A DNA stretch of 64,000 bases from Nostoc sp. UHCC 0870 (GCF_022063185.1 NZ_CP091913.1:4104001-4168000); one strand, 5' to 3'; shown: positions 34,855 to 44,667, counted from the stretch's first letter. Notes: generated by a model from the sequence alone, not told the origin. Made by a program: numbers and translations.

Positions 34855-34971
34855 ATGGTAAGTTTAAAAATCGCTGTTTATATTGTGGTAGCTTTCTTCG
34901 TGGGTATTTTTATATTCGGATTTTTGTCAAATGACCCAGCTCGTAACCCCGGTCGTCGGGATTTGGAGTAG
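34855..34971 (+). CDS. psbI: PsbI, photosystem II reaction-centre subunit I
   Basis: A 38-residue single-helix membrane protein, too short for routine ORF calling. It begins MVSLKIAVYIVVAFFVGIFI and continues FGFLSNDPARNPGRRDLE, the unmistakable PsbI pattern (membrane helix then FGFLSNDPxRNPxR). Length equals the family norm. The ATG is preceded by GGAG ten bases upstream. PsbI sits beside D1 in the reaction-centre core and helps stabilise assembly of PSII in the thylakoid membrane. It is 200 bases upstream of the DUF3769 gene, same strand. Confidence 0.96.
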   Translation: MVSLKIAVYIVVAFFVGIFIFGFLSNDPARNPGRRDLE

Positions 34972-35174
34972 GCACATAGACAAAGTATCTGTGACTGCCG
35001 GAAGCTAGAAAACACCAGATGTTCCAGACACTGGCTGCTAGGTTTTTTCTTTGCAGTTTGTGTCTTTTTCCGGAAAGCCTGCTGTATGTGAGCAGAAAGC
35101 AAAAGTCGGAAAGGACAAGGTAAATTCGTCCTTCCGGCTACTAATTGGCTATTTGTTAGGTTGATCGTGTTCCT

Positions 35175-37763
35175 ATGCTTCACCCAGTTCTACCCCCAAC
35201 ACCTCCTCCTCTTGTTGAACCCATACAACCGGCAAATTCCACTTTATCTGCGAGTAACAAGCAGTTTTCTTCAGTTGGCAATGTTGATAACAGCACCCCA
35301 AATCACCAGGAAATTTCCCCAGCACAACCGGAAACACCACCTCAACAATTCCCCATCCAAAATATTGACCCTGAAAAAAGTGAAGGGTTAAAACTTAAAG
35401 TTGTTAATGCAGCCTCACCCAATGAAGATGAGCAACCAATGGTGGAGGTTAGGGAAGGTGCTGCTCACAATCATCAACCAGATAATCTATTAGCCGATAA
35501 AAAATCACCAGTATTTACCAGTCCACCAGAAACCTTTGCTCCAGAATTTTCCCCTCTAACTACTCATAGTGCGACCAATTTGGGACAGCCTTTGGTAATT
35601 GGTTATCCCATTCAGAAAAAAGCAGACTCGCTCACCCCGGTTTCCCCTAGTTCCAGTAGTCAAGAAAAACCTGTTGTCACCGAAAATTTAACTAAGCAAG
35701 AACAGAAAGAAAATATCACCGTACAAAAGTCTGGGGATAGCATTAATCTCTCCGTCTCTGCTACTGATAGCGCACCTACAAACCAAGAAATTGAAAATGT
35801 CATTGAGTTTAAATCCCGCAACCCTACAACCCCATCTTCAGTTCCATCATCTATAAAATTTCCCTCAAGTAACCCACAAGCTCAATCTGCACCAAACACC
35901 CCACCAGTCCGAACCAGAATTGTAGAAATCACATCAGATCGCCAAGAATACGACGAACAAAGGCGAATTGTCACGGCTGAAGGTAATGTGGTGGTGCGAT
36001 TTGATGGTGCGGTAGTAGATGCCGATCGCGTGCAGGTTAATTTAGATAATTTAATTGCTGTCGGTGAAGGTGATGTTGCACTGACAAGAGGCGACCAAGT
36101 ATTACGGGGACAACGTTTTAGCTATAATTTTTTGCAAGACAGTGGCGACATAGAAAACGGTAGTGGTGAAATTAACGTCCCTTCCGCATCACAAGATTTT
36201 GCTTTCTTACCCACTGATATCACAGGCGGAGGAGTCCCACTAGACCCGCCGAGCGATCGCATCCGTGCCAATCAACCCACTACAGGCGTTAGCAGTCCCG
36301 GTGGAATTGAATTTACTGTTGGGGGTACAGCAGATGCGAGGAATCTTCCCCCACCAAAATCAGGGGGTGAGGTAAAACGACTGCGGTTTGAAGCGAGACA
36401 AATTGAGTTTTATCCCCGTGGTTGGCAAGCTAGAAACGTCCGCATTACTAATGACCCTTTTTCACCCCCAGAACTAGAGTTACGGGCTGATAAGGTGACA
36501 GTAACAAGGGAAGCTCCCCTAATTGACCGGATTACTACCGAGCGACAACGCCTAGTATTTGACCAAAACTTTGTTTTACCCATCCCCGTCAATCAGCAGA
36601 CAATCGACCGCCGAGAGCGAGACACAACGCCTTTGATTGTCTCCCCTGGCTTCGATGGTACTAGGCGGGGTGGTTTGTTTGTAGAACGTGGTTTTACGGT
36701 AATTAACACAGACCAAACACGCTTGCAGATTACGCCACAGTTTTTTGTCCAGAAAGCAATACAAGGTAATGCTGATCCCGCCTCACTGTTTGGAGTGAAA
36801 GGTAGGTTAAATGCGATTTTGAGTCCCAAAGCTATCCTTCAGGGTACTGGAGAGCTAACTAGTTTTGACTTGGACGAGGTAGACGAGAATTTAAAGGCCA
36901 GTTTGCGGTTACGCCAAACCTTGGGTGATGTTAACCCCCACATTGTCAATTGGGAATATAGCTACCGCGATCGCCTCTATAACGGTACACTAGGTTTTCA
37001 AACTGTTCAAAGTAGTTTGGGGGGTGTGATTACTTCTCCTGTCATCGCCCTAGGAAACACTGGGGTTAACCTCAGCTATCAAGCAGGCGCACAGTATATT
37101 AACGCCAACACAGACCGCCAAGACTTGTTAGAACCAAACAGGGAAAACGATCGCATCTCCCTAGGACGCTTCCAAACTAGTGCGGCTCTCAGTAAAGGAT
37201 TTTTACTGTGGCGAGGAAAACCACTAGCACCTACTGCCACAGAGGGATTAAGATATACACCCACACCCGTAGTTCCTTACGTGCAAGCGATCGCAGGTGT
37301 CACTGGAACTAGTAGTTATTACACGAATGGCGATAATCAAAACACTCTCATTGGCACAGTTGGCTTAGTCGGGCAAATAGGACAATTTTCTCGCCCATTT
37401 TTAGACTATACAGCTTTTAATATCACTTACTCCCAAGGTTTAAACAATGGTCTATCACCCTTCTTATTTGACCGCTTTGTTGATAATAAAGTTTTGGGTG
37501 CGGGGATATCACAACAAATATATGGCCCTTTCCGCTTGGGCTTTCAAACATCAGTTAACTTAGATACAGGGAAAGAAAGCAGCACTGACTATATCTTAGA
37601 ATATAGCCGCCGTACCTACGGCATCACCCTACGCTACAATCCTGTGCTGGAATTAGGTGGATTCAGCATTCGCATTAGTGACTTTAACTGGACTGGTGGA
37701 ACAGATCCATTTTCTGATGGCGAAGTTAGATCAGTAGTTGGTGGTGTCCGAAAGCAGAATTAA
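35175..37763 (+). CDS. DUF3769 outer-membrane protein, LptD/OstA-like
   Basis: An 862-residue protein. The first 240 residues are Pro/Ser/Asn/Gln-rich and look disordered (MLHPVLPPTPPPLVEPIQP at the start, no normal signal peptide). From about 250 (RTRIVEITSDRQEYDEQ, TAEGNVVVRFDGAVVDADRV) it has the LptA/OstA-like jelly-roll repeats, and from about 430 a beta-rich barrel region. This is the DUF3769 family of cyanobacteria, related to LptD, which inserts lipopolysaccharide in the outer membrane. The C terminus (GISIRISDFNW-like strands) fits a barrel. Lack of a recognisable signal at the N terminus is odd, and the true start may lie elsewhere in the Pro-rich part. Confidence 0.8.
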   Translation: MLHPVLPPTPPPLVEPIQPANSTLSASNKQFSSVGNVDNSTPNHQEISPAQPETPPQQFPIQNIDPEKSEGLKLKVVNAASPNEDEQPMVEVREGAAHNHQPDNLLADKKSPVFTSPPETFAPEFSPLTTHSATNLGQPLVIGYPIQKKADSLTPVSPSSSSQEKPVVTENLTKQEQKENITVQKSGDSINLSVSATDSAPTNQEIENVIEFKSRNPTTPSSVPSSIKFPSSNPQAQSAPNTPPVRTRIVEITSDRQEYDEQRRIVTAEGNVVVRFDGAVVDADRVQVNLDNLIAVGEGDVALTRGDQVLRGQRFSYNFLQDSGDIENGSGEINVPSASQDFAFLPTDITGGGVPLDPPSDRIRANQPTTGVSSPGGIEFTVGGTADARNLPPPKSGGEVKRLRFEARQIEFYPRGWQARNVRITNDPFSPPELELRADKVTVTREAPLIDRITTERQRLVFDQNFVLPIPVNQQTIDRRERDTTPLIVSPGFDGTRRGGLFVERGFTVINTDQTRLQITPQFFVQKAIQGNADPASLFGVKGRLNAILSPKAILQGTGELTSFDLDEVDENLKASLRLRQTLGDVNPHIVNWEYSYRDRLYNGTLGFQTVQSSLGGVITSPVIALGNTGVNLSYQAGAQYINANTDRQDLLEPNRENDRISLGRFQTSAALSKGFLLWRGKPLAPTATEGLRYTPTPVVPYVQAIAGVTGTSSYYTNGDNQNTLIGTVGLVGQIGQFSRPFLDYTAFNITYSQGLNNGLSPFLFDRFVDNKVLGAGISQQIYGPFRLGFQTSVNLDTGKESSTDYILEYSRRTYGITLRYNPVLELGGFSIRISDFNWTGGTDPFSDGEVRSVVGGVRKQN

Positions 37764-37819
37764 CATTAGTTATTAGTCATTAGTCATTCGTTTCTCTATT
37801 CTCCTCCCCTACTTCTTCC

Positions 37820-37920
37820 CTGTCACCTGTCCCCTATCCCCTATCCCCTATCCCCTATCCCCTATCCCCTATCCCCTATCCCCTGTCACCTGTCACCTGT
37901 CACCTGTCCCCTGTTCCCTG
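37820..37920. repeat. CCCCTAT and CACCTGT tandem repeats
   Basis: Seven to eight CCCCTAT units (about 37828-37882) flanked on both sides by GTCACCT units. They lie between two converging genes; the ancestral end of the kinase gene on the minus strand runs into them. Confidence 0.9.
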
Positions 37921-37970
37921 TCCCCTCTAAAGGCAACGTGATTGTAAATGTAGTACCGCTACCTTCTTGG

Positions 37971-39416
37971 CTATTGACAGTAATCAATCGTTCCTTGATG
38001 TGCTTCAACGCATCTTTTAACTATGACTAAACCTAGTCCAGTCCCCTGGATTGATTGAGCATTGGTGGCTCGATAAAATGATTCAAAAAGACGTACTTGA
38101 TCTACATCAGGAATACCAATTCCTTCATCTTGAATTTTAAAGGTTGCTACATTAGTATCTTGGTCACAAATTAAATCAAATTTAATAGTTTTATGATGAG
38201 GAGAATATTTAACTGCATTAGAAAGAAGATTTACCAACATATAATTTAAAAGTCGTTCATCCATAAAAGCATCTGTTGCTTCACTAGAACAGTTAAAAAT
38301 AATTTCATGTCCGCTATTTGTTACAGATGTAAATTCTTCAATTAATTCTAGACAAAATTTTTGCAAATTTAAAGATGCCAGATGACAATCTAGCTTGTCA
38401 GTTTCTACTTTCCCCATAAACAGTACATCTTCCATCAAGTTCTTCATGGATTGCACTGCAATTTTAATTCTGTTTAAATAAGTATTTTTCTTGACTTCTG
38501 TTAAATTTTCTCCTTGCAATTCTATCAGTTCAACTGCGGTTTGAATCACACTTAAAGGATTGCGAAATTCATGAGAAACAGTAGATATAAATAGTGATTT
38601 GAGATTATTTAGTTCTTGTTCTTTATGTAAAGCTTCCTCTAGTAATTCTGTTTTACGCCGTTCACTGAGATCCCAAAAAACGATGACTACACCATTTATT
38701 TGATTAGGTAATCCCATAATCGGGGAAGCACTATCACCAATGGGTACTCTTTTGCCATCTTTAGTTATTAAAGATGTGAACTCTTTTAAATAAACTACTT
38801 GTTGCTCTCTTAAAACTTTGGTGACTGGATTTTCTAATTTAGTCTCTGTAACTTCATCCACAAGATGCAAAATTTTGGATACATTTGCGCCTATCGCATC
38901 TTTTTGCTGCCAACCAGTTAAAGCCTCGGCTGCGGGATTCATGAATGTAACAATTTCCTGCTCATCAGTGGCAATAACGGCATCACTAATCGAATTTAAT
39001 AAAGTTGCTAATTTATCATGATTTTCTCTAATATCTCGTTCTAAACGGTGTTTTAAAAGACCAATTTCAATGGCTATGCGTAAATCTTTAGATGTGAATG
39101 GTTTAATAATATATCCAAAAGGTTGGGTGATTTTGGCGCGTTGTAAAGTATTATCATCACCATAGGCAGTTAAAAAGATAACGGGAATATCTAAATGTTC
39201 CCGAATGTAACTAGCAGTATCGATACCATCCATTTCACCTTTGAGGATGACATCCATTAAAACTAACTCTGGTTTAGTGTCTAATGCTTTAGCGATCGCT
39301 ACTTTTCCCGAAGAAGCTGTACCTATAACTGTATAGCCTAGTTGACCAAGTTGGCTGGCAATAGTTCTAGCTACAATGACTTCATCTTCAACTACTAAAA
39401 TTTTTGCTGTTTCCAT
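37971..39416 (-). CDS. Response-regulator/PAS/histidine kinase, C-terminally frameshifted
   Basis: A 481-residue signalling protein: receiver domain (1-125, phospho-Asp in ELVLMDVILKG), PAS domain (about 130-255), HisKA (H in STVSHEFRNPLSVI, near 285) and HATPase (NLLSNAVKYSPHH, DEGIGIP, GTGLGLVIVK). The chain ends abruptly as GTIDYCQ. A tandem GATT duplication (AATCAATC at 37982-37989 on the plus strand) shifts the frame; in the other frame the expected ending TVNSQEGSGTTFTITLPL follows, running to 37886. The last strand of the ATPase domain is therefore lost. It is the second gene of a pair, 14 bases after the sensor kinase at 39431-41893, and probably acts with it. Confidence 0.85.
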   Translation of the reverse strand: METAKILVVEDEVIVARTIASQLGQLGYTVIGTASSGKVAIAKALDTKPELVLMDVILKGEMDGIDTASYIREHLDIPVIFLTAYGDDNTLQRAKITQPFGYIIKPFTSKDLRIAIEIGLLKHRLERDIRENHDKLATLLNSISDAVIATDEQEIVTFMNPAAEALTGWQQKDAIGANVSKILHLVDEVTETKLENPVTKVLREQQVVYLKEFTSLITKDGKRVPIGDSASPIMGLPNQINGVVIVFWDLSERRKTELLEEALHKEQELNNLKSLFISTVSHEFRNPLSVIQTAVELIELQGENLTEVKKNTYLNRIKIAVQSMKNLMEDVLFMGKVETDKLDCHLASLNLQKFCLELIEEFTSVTNSGHEIIFNCSSEATDAFMDERLLNYMLVNLLSNAVKYSPHHKTIKFDLICDQDTNVATFKIQDEGIGIPDVDQVRLFESFYRATNAQSIQGTGLGLVIVKRCVEAHQGTIDYCQ

Positions 39417-39430
39417 TGTTATTTTTTAAG

Positions 39431-41893
39431 TTAATCAATAATAATTTCTTTGGGAAAGCTAATTTTAAATAATGTACCATTAAGACATTCTACAGTAATA
39501 TTTCCTTCTAATTGTTCTTTAGCCAAGTCATAAACTAAGGAAAGTCCTAGAGAATCTGTATTCCTCCAATCCATATTATTTGGTAAACCGATACCATTAT
39601 CTTGAATAGTCATCTCAATATTGTTACTAATACAACATAAACTAATAATAATCAGCCCTACTTCTTGATGAATAAAAGCGTATTTAAGAGAATTAGACAT
39701 TAGTTCGTTGATGATTAAGCCACAAGCGATCGCTTGGTCAACATTCAAATTTATCGGACTAATATTTGTTTCTACACTTACTTTTCCTGGTGCTATATGG
39801 TAGGAGATGAGAATACTAGTTACCAAATTAGCAATATATTCGGCTATATTAATTTGACCAATCTCAGGAGAAGTGTATAAATTTTTGTGAACCATAGATA
39901 TTGATTCAACACGGTTCTGACTATCTCTCAGGGTTTTGATTAGTTCAGGGTCTTTGATGTTTTGAGCCTGTAACTGTAATAATCCAGACACTATCTGCAA
40001 GTTATTTTTAACCCGGTGATGAACTTCTTTTAATAGAACTTCTTTTTCAGCTAAGGCATTTCTTAATTTAATTTCCGCTTTTTGTCGTTCAGCCAATTCA
40101 TTATGGGCTTGCTGAAATATGTAAGATTGTTGAATGGCGATCGCAATTGGGACAGAAAGTTGGTCAAGTAAATCTAGTTCATGTTCTTTCCATGTCCTGG
40201 TAGCAGAACATTGATGCGCTATCAACAGACCCCATAGGCGAGAATTAGTATCTCCCTCTCCCATTTCTAGCAAAATTGGTACGACCAAGTTGGCTTTGAC
40301 TTGAAATTGTTCTAATAAATTAATATGACAGTCAGTTAATCCAGCTTCATCAATATTAGCGATCGCTCGTTTCCATCCCTGATAATATCCTGCTCCTGCT
40401 CCTGTCTGAAAACAAGTATCTTCAATATCTGTGTCTAAAGAAATTGTCCATCCTGGTTGTACTGATTCAGCGACTATTTTACCGCTCATATCTGGTGCAA
40501 ACTGATAGACTACAACGCGATCAACTTCTAGTAAATCTCGTACTTCTTGAACTGTGGCATTGAGAATATCTTGGAAATTTAAAGATTTATGTATTCTTTG
40601 AGCAATAGTTCGCATTAATTGCTCTCTTTCTGCCTGAGCTTTGAGCGTGCGTTCAGTTTGTTTACGTGCTGTAATATCCTGCCCAATACCAATAATTTGA
40701 CCATTAGGAAGTCGGATATTTGCCCAAGATGTATCTATTAACTGACCATTGGGTAACAGAGTTTTACAATCATTCCAAGAGCCGTCTGCGGATTGAATAC
40801 AATTAATCACATACTCATAATATTTAGGGTCAGGGTACAACTCTGTTAGGACATCACGAGTTTGAAAATCTTGTAAGCTTAACCCAATCAGACGTTCTAG
40901 CTCTTGGTTTACCCATTGAACTTTACCATCGGTATTTATAATCGCAATCATTAAAGGAATACGCGCAAAAATATTCTGTAAGAAGGAATTTTGCTCTTGA
41001 AGTTTTACTTCGGCATTTTTCCGCTCAGTGATATCATAAAGGATAGTTAAAATGGCATATTCATTGTTAAAATTTAAATACTGTAGTGATGCCATTGCCC
41101 AGAAAAATCTGCCATCACTCTGCTTGAATTGGATGTCGTGATTTACTAAAGAACCATTCTGAGCCAATGCCGCTAAAGTTTTTTGTTGGTCATCCGAATT
41201 GTTATATAACTCTGAAATATGCCGATTCACTAAATTATCATTAGTTAATTGAAATTTTTGAATAAATTCTGAGTTACTATATAAAATTAACCCATCTTCT
41301 ACTCGTGAAATAATTAATGGGACAGGAATAGCCTCGATAATTCCTCTAAGTCTAGCTTCACTTGTGTGGAGTGCGTGTTCAATTGTTTCACGTTCCTTAA
41401 CATGACTTATTTGCTCTTGGTGTAGCTCAATTTGGCTCATGACTTGACGCGCCAATCTATGTAATGAAGTCTGTACCTTATGGTGCAAATACCGTGGCAC
41501 AAAATCCATAACAGCTAAACTACCTATTGCAAAACCACTGGCGGTAATTAGAGGAATACCTGCATAGAAACGCACATGAGAGTTTGATAATACTAGGGAA
41601 TTTTCAGCCAATCTATCATCTTGCAAAATATCGGGAATAATTAATATTTCTCTTTGCAAAATAGTATAATTACCCAAACAAATGCTCCGTGGTATTTCTG
41701 ATTCAGTTATTCCTACCTTGGATTTAAGCCATTCCCTCTCAGCATCTATGAGACTAATAAAAGCTATTGGTGTTTCACAAATATCAGCCGCCAATTGCAC
41801 CAAATTATCTAAAACTTCTTCTGGTGGTGTATCTAAAATATGATACGTTCGTAATAATTCGAGGCGTTGGCTTTCATCATCAGGTAATAACAT
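39431..41893 (-). CDS. Sensor histidine kinase with cyanobacteriochrome-type GAF domain (GAF-PAS-PAS-GAF-HisKA_2)
   Basis: An 820-residue protein. Order: GAF (about 5-165, ICETPIAFISLIDAEREW), two PAS domains (about 180-300, 305-425), a second GAF (about 440-605) and a HisKA_2 kinase (HHRVKNNLQIVSGLLQLQ, near 635) with HATPase. The second GAF has DTCF followed exactly 28 residues later by Cys-His in GLTDCHINLLEQFQV, the Cys pair spacing of DXCF cyanobacteriochromes such as TePixJ, and later LWGLLIAHQCSATRTW. It is thus a likely bilin-bound blue-to-green light sensor; chromophore and colour are inference. The start ATG is 41893. Cotranscribed with the frameshifted kinase downstream. Confidence 0.88.
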   Translation of the reverse strand: MLLPDDESQRLELLRTYHILDTPPEEVLDNLVQLAADICETPIAFISLIDAEREWLKSKVGITESEIPRSICLGNYTILQREILIIPDILQDDRLAENSLVLSNSHVRFYAGIPLITASGFAIGSLAVMDFVPRYLHHKVQTSLHRLARQVMSQIELHQEQISHVKERETIEHALHTSEARLRGIIEAIPVPLIISRVEDGLILYSNSEFIQKFQLTNDNLVNRHISELYNNSDDQQKTLAALAQNGSLVNHDIQFKQSDGRFFWAMASLQYLNFNNEYAILTILYDITERKNAEVKLQEQNSFLQNIFARIPLMIAIINTDGKVQWVNQELERLIGLSLQDFQTRDVLTELYPDPKYYEYVINCIQSADGSWNDCKTLLPNGQLIDTSWANIRLPNGQIIGIGQDITARKQTERTLKAQAEREQLMRTIAQRIHKSLNFQDILNATVQEVRDLLEVDRVVVYQFAPDMSGKIVAESVQPGWTISLDTDIEDTCFQTGAGAGYYQGWKRAIANIDEAGLTDCHINLLEQFQVKANLVVPILLEMGEGDTNSRLWGLLIAHQCSATRTWKEHELDLLDQLSVPIAIAIQQSYIFQQAHNELAERQKAEIKLRNALAEKEVLLKEVHHRVKNNLQIVSGLLQLQAQNIKDPELIKTLRDSQNRVESISMVHKNLYTSPEIGQINIAEYIANLVTSILISYHIAPGKVSVETNISPINLNVDQAIACGLIINELMSNSLKYAFIHQEVGLIIISLCCISNNIEMTIQDNGIGLPNNMDWRNTDSLGLSLVYDLAKEQLEGNITVECLNGTLFKISFPKEIIID

Positions 41894-41963
41894 TATTTAT
41901 TACTAGGGTTTAAGACCCATACGTCTACAGGTAGCATATTTCTAGTGGGGGTTTAAATCCCCG

Positions 41964-42016
41964 ACTGAAAATTTTTGAATTTTGAATTTTGAATTTTGAA
42001 TTTTGAATTTTGAATT
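41964..42016. repeat. GAATTTT tandem heptamers
   Basis: Six tandem GAATTTT units ending at the stop of the SagB-like gene. Just before them (about 41945-41967) is a GGGGTTTAAATCCCC palindrome. Confidence 0.9.
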
Positions 42017-42017
42017 G

Positions 42018-43550
42018 TTATCGCGGACGACCTAATGTAGTGATGTAAATCACGGCTTCATCAGCAGGAATTCCTAAAACTTCATTTACTTGGTCATCGA
42101 AAAAGCCACCGATACCACTGACACCTAAATTGAGTTGAGTGGCAGCTAAATTCAGGCGTTGCCCTAAATGACCAGCATCCATATGTAAGTAACGATAAAC
42201 GCGATCGCCATATTGAGCAATAGCTGATTTGAGATCGGCTGTATGAAAAAGCACAGCTGCCGCATCTCGCCCTAGTTCTTGACCCAAACAAAGAAAGTGT
42301 AACTCTCGCCGGAAGTTCTTAAACCTGATTTGTCTTAGTTCTTGGGCTTTGGGTGCGTAATAGTAACAACCTGTTTCTAGTCCTTTGACACCGCAAACAG
42401 CAATAAATGTTTGGATTAAATTCAAATCAAAGTAATCAGGTGCAGGATCTAAATTTTGGTCTAGATAATTTGGGAATTGATAGGTGAAATCGAGTAAAGC
42501 TTTAAGTTCATCTAGACTTAATTCATCACCGTTATAAGCACGGGTAGAACGCCGCTTATGAATGGTAAATTCTAAATCTGATAGATTTTCTCCCCAATCG
42601 ATGGGTGTGGTGGCGGTGGAAACTTTTAGACAAAAAGGAAAATTATATTTATCTTCTAAAGATTTTGGCTGCTTGACCGTGGGTAAATTCAGTTTGCCCG
42701 TGATACCTGCATTAATTTGGGTGTGGGAATGAAAATATGACAGCAGTTCACCATCGGGGATGTAGGGATAGTTCGTTTCTGTAGCTGAAGGGAGGGCAGT
42801 ACATCCTGATGGTAAATTTTGTCTGATATCTAATAAGTCTGCCAGAGGTAGAACAGCGATCGCGCCTTCCTGTAATGGATCTATATAAAGTAAATCATTA
42901 ACTGCTTCATCAATAAAACCACCAATCAAGTGTGGGCGATAATCAGTAATTGCCCCTGCCAATTCTATATTGCCCAACAGATGTCCTGTGTCCAAACAAA
43001 TCCGCCGATAAGCCCGGTCTTCATACCGCCAAGCGGAACGATAAAAAACCGCCGTCACAATCATTGCTAATTGTGTACTTTCTAAAGCCGGATGCCAAAA
43101 ACAAGCTTCTTGCAACGCTTGCCAAGTATCATTTTCCCAATACTGCATTAGTGAATGAGTGCGACATTGGTAATTATACAGCCCTGGGGGTAATAAGGGC
43201 GTACCACGAGAGACCAAGTACACTTCCGCAGGATACAATCCCCCAGCACTAGGCGCAGAACGTAAATATACAGTATTCCCCAGAGAAGGCATTCTAGCAG
43301 TCAGTCCGTAGCTGCGAAACAGCAACCGCGAAAGTCTTTGCCACCATTGGGCATTAGGGTCATTGACAAACGCCTCTGGCGTTTCTTGAATGTAAGGTTT
43401 AAGGTCGATGTCAGAACCAATTCTGTACTCTTTAAAAGGTACTGGCTGTTTAGCCCAGTCTAACCTCTGACTTTTAGCGGCAAGGGTCTCAGGGTCATAT
43501 TTAGTCCTTTCGTGATAGTGTTGGGCAATTGATTGGTGTAGTTCTGGCAT
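42018..43550 (-). CDS. SagB/ThcOx-family dehydrogenase, double nitroreductase-like
   Basis: A 510-residue protein with two nitroreductase-like halves (about 60-245 and 310-505). The first has the RLLFRSYGLTAR, SAGGLYPAEVYLVSRG and DTGHLLGNIELAGAI segments; the second RRSTRAYNGDELSLDELK, YYYAPKAQELRQI and DAGHLGQRLNLAATQLNLG. This is the SagB/McbC-type peptide dehydrogenase family, FMN enzymes that oxidise azolines in peptide natural products or act on other substrates. No leader peptide, cyclodehydratase or transporter gene sits nearby, so a role in a RiPP pathway is not supported here and another substrate is possible. Confidence 0.82.
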   Translation of the reverse strand: MPELHQSIAQHYHERTKYDPETLAAKSQRLDWAKQPVPFKEYRIGSDIDLKPYIQETPEAFVNDPNAQWWQRLSRLLFRSYGLTARMPSLGNTVYLRSAPSAGGLYPAEVYLVSRGTPLLPPGLYNYQCRTHSLMQYWENDTWQALQEACFWHPALESTQLAMIVTAVFYRSAWRYEDRAYRRICLDTGHLLGNIELAGAITDYRPHLIGGFIDEAVNDLLYIDPLQEGAIAVLPLADLLDIRQNLPSGCTALPSATETNYPYIPDGELLSYFHSHTQINAGITGKLNLPTVKQPKSLEDKYNFPFCLKVSTATTPIDWGENLSDLEFTIHKRRSTRAYNGDELSLDELKALLDFTYQFPNYLDQNLDPAPDYFDLNLIQTFIAVCGVKGLETGCYYYAPKAQELRQIRFKNFRRELHFLCLGQELGRDAAAVLFHTADLKSAIAQYGDRVYRYLHMDAGHLGQRLNLAATQLNLGVSGIGGFFDDQVNEVLGIPADEAVIYITTLGRPR

Positions 43551-44232
43551 AGTGCTGGTGATACCCTTATGACATCCTTATGTTGATCTTGGCATTCAAC
43601 AGTCGCATTATTTCGTTTTAATTAATACATTTGCGGGAATTACATCTGAGCATTTTATCATTCCCTTGAAGCTAGGGAGGCAAGGGGATAAGGGAATAAG
43701 GGGACACGGGAAGCGACCTAACCTATCGATAATACTTTGCAAATTGTCTACACCCCTACACCCCTACACCCCTACACCCCTACACCCTCACACCCATTCT
43801 TAACAAATAACCTTTGTGCGTAAGTCCTGAGATGTTTCGCTTCGCTCAACATGACAGTTTCAGCATTTATGCAAGAGGTCTATTCTTTGTGGTCTGGGTC
43901 ACTTCTCCCAAGGATGGGCATACCATCCTACAAAATTAAAATAATTTCATTTTCTGGTATTCCCTTAGTTTTTGATAATTTTTAGCAATAGCTGCTAAGA
44001 TGTAGGAATAATAAGGATTGTTAAGATTGCAATATGTAAGTAATTGCTTGCTCCTGTGTGGGATATTTCTGCCAAAAGATAGATGTATTAAGCATTTTTT
44101 TTGATATATGTGAAAATCGCCGTCAATTTATCGCCAAAAAATTATAAATAAATGTTGCATTTTTGAAAAATATTGTTATATTAGTTTACATAAGGCAATA
44201 ATCCTTAGCAAAATCAGTTTGGAGTGCCAATC
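43551..44232. other. Intergenic region with repeats, upstream of the HLIP gene
   Basis: About 680 bases without a gene. It holds TACACCCC tandem units (about 43751-43797), a partial copy of the TIR element (43822-43885) and an AT-rich stretch (44080-44200) that probably carries the HLIP promoter. Confidence 0.5.
43822..43885. mobile_element. Partial TIR (MITE-like) element, right part, copy A
   Basis: GAGATGTTTCGCTTCGCTCA, then CAACATGACA, GCATTTATGCAAGAGGTCTATTC at the end, the inverted terminal repeat GAATAGACCTCTTGCA of the full copy at 51624-51738. Only the right part is present. Confidence 0.75.
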
Positions 44233-44412
44233 ATGACAGACACAACAAAAATCTCAGCTCCTGTAATCGAAGATCGCAACGCTTGGCGTTGGGGCTTTAC
44301 TCCCCAAGCCGAAATTTGGAATGGTCGCTTGGCAATGATTGGTTTTTTAGCGGCAGTATTAATTGAATTATTCTCTGGTCAAGGTGTATTGCATTTCTGG
44401 GGTATTCTGTAA
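44233..44412 (+). CDS. High-light-inducible (HLIP/SCP) one-helix protein
   Basis: A 59-residue single-helix chlorophyll-binding protein. The helix (residues 25-50) has the signature AEIWNGRLAMIGFLAAVLIE, with ExxNGRxAM as in the light-harvesting complex motif; the N terminus NAWRWGFTPQ is typical. HLIPs bind chlorophyll and carotenoid and protect photosystem II assembly intermediates in high light. I start at the ATG 44233 (MTDTTK), with GGAG nine bases upstream; a GTG nine bases up is less likely. It ends just before a strong hairpin terminator at 44562-44594. Confidence 0.93.
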   Translation: MTDTTKISAPVIEDRNAWRWGFTPQAEIWNGRLAMIGFLAAVLIELFSGQGVLHFWGIL

Positions 44413-44561
44413 TACTGCTTCACAAAGATGCGACAAATAGATTCAGTGGGGGCGCAATACCCTGCGCTCTTACACTAGATAAATGTGTTGCTAATGTCTT
44501 TTAAGTTGGTATAAGTTTTAAGTTGTCAGATTGCCTCGTAATAATAAAGAGATAAACAAAA

Positions 44562-44600
44562 AACCTGGGAGTTAAATTACCTCCCAGGTTTTTTATTATT
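44562..44600. terminator. Rho-independent terminator, bidirectional, between HLIP gene and rpoD
   Basis: AACCTGGGAG and CTCCCAGGTT form a perfect 10-bp stem around a 9-base loop, with a T-rich tail on the plus strand (TTTTATTATTTTTC) and A-rich sequence on the other side. It can end transcripts from both the HLIP gene and rpoD. Confidence 0.85.
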
Positions 44601-44667
44601 TTTCATCAGTAGTCGAAAGTCCACACTCAAGAGTGAAAAACTTTGATTATTGACTATTAACTTTTGA

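Noticed and set aside
35161..35391. Plus-strand frame overlapping the start of the DUF3769 gene
   Set aside because: Shadow frame in a Pro-rich coding region with no support of its own.
37886..37970. Repeat DNA as a separate coding gene after the kinase
   Set aside because: The reading is the kinase's lost C terminus in another frame, not an independent gene.
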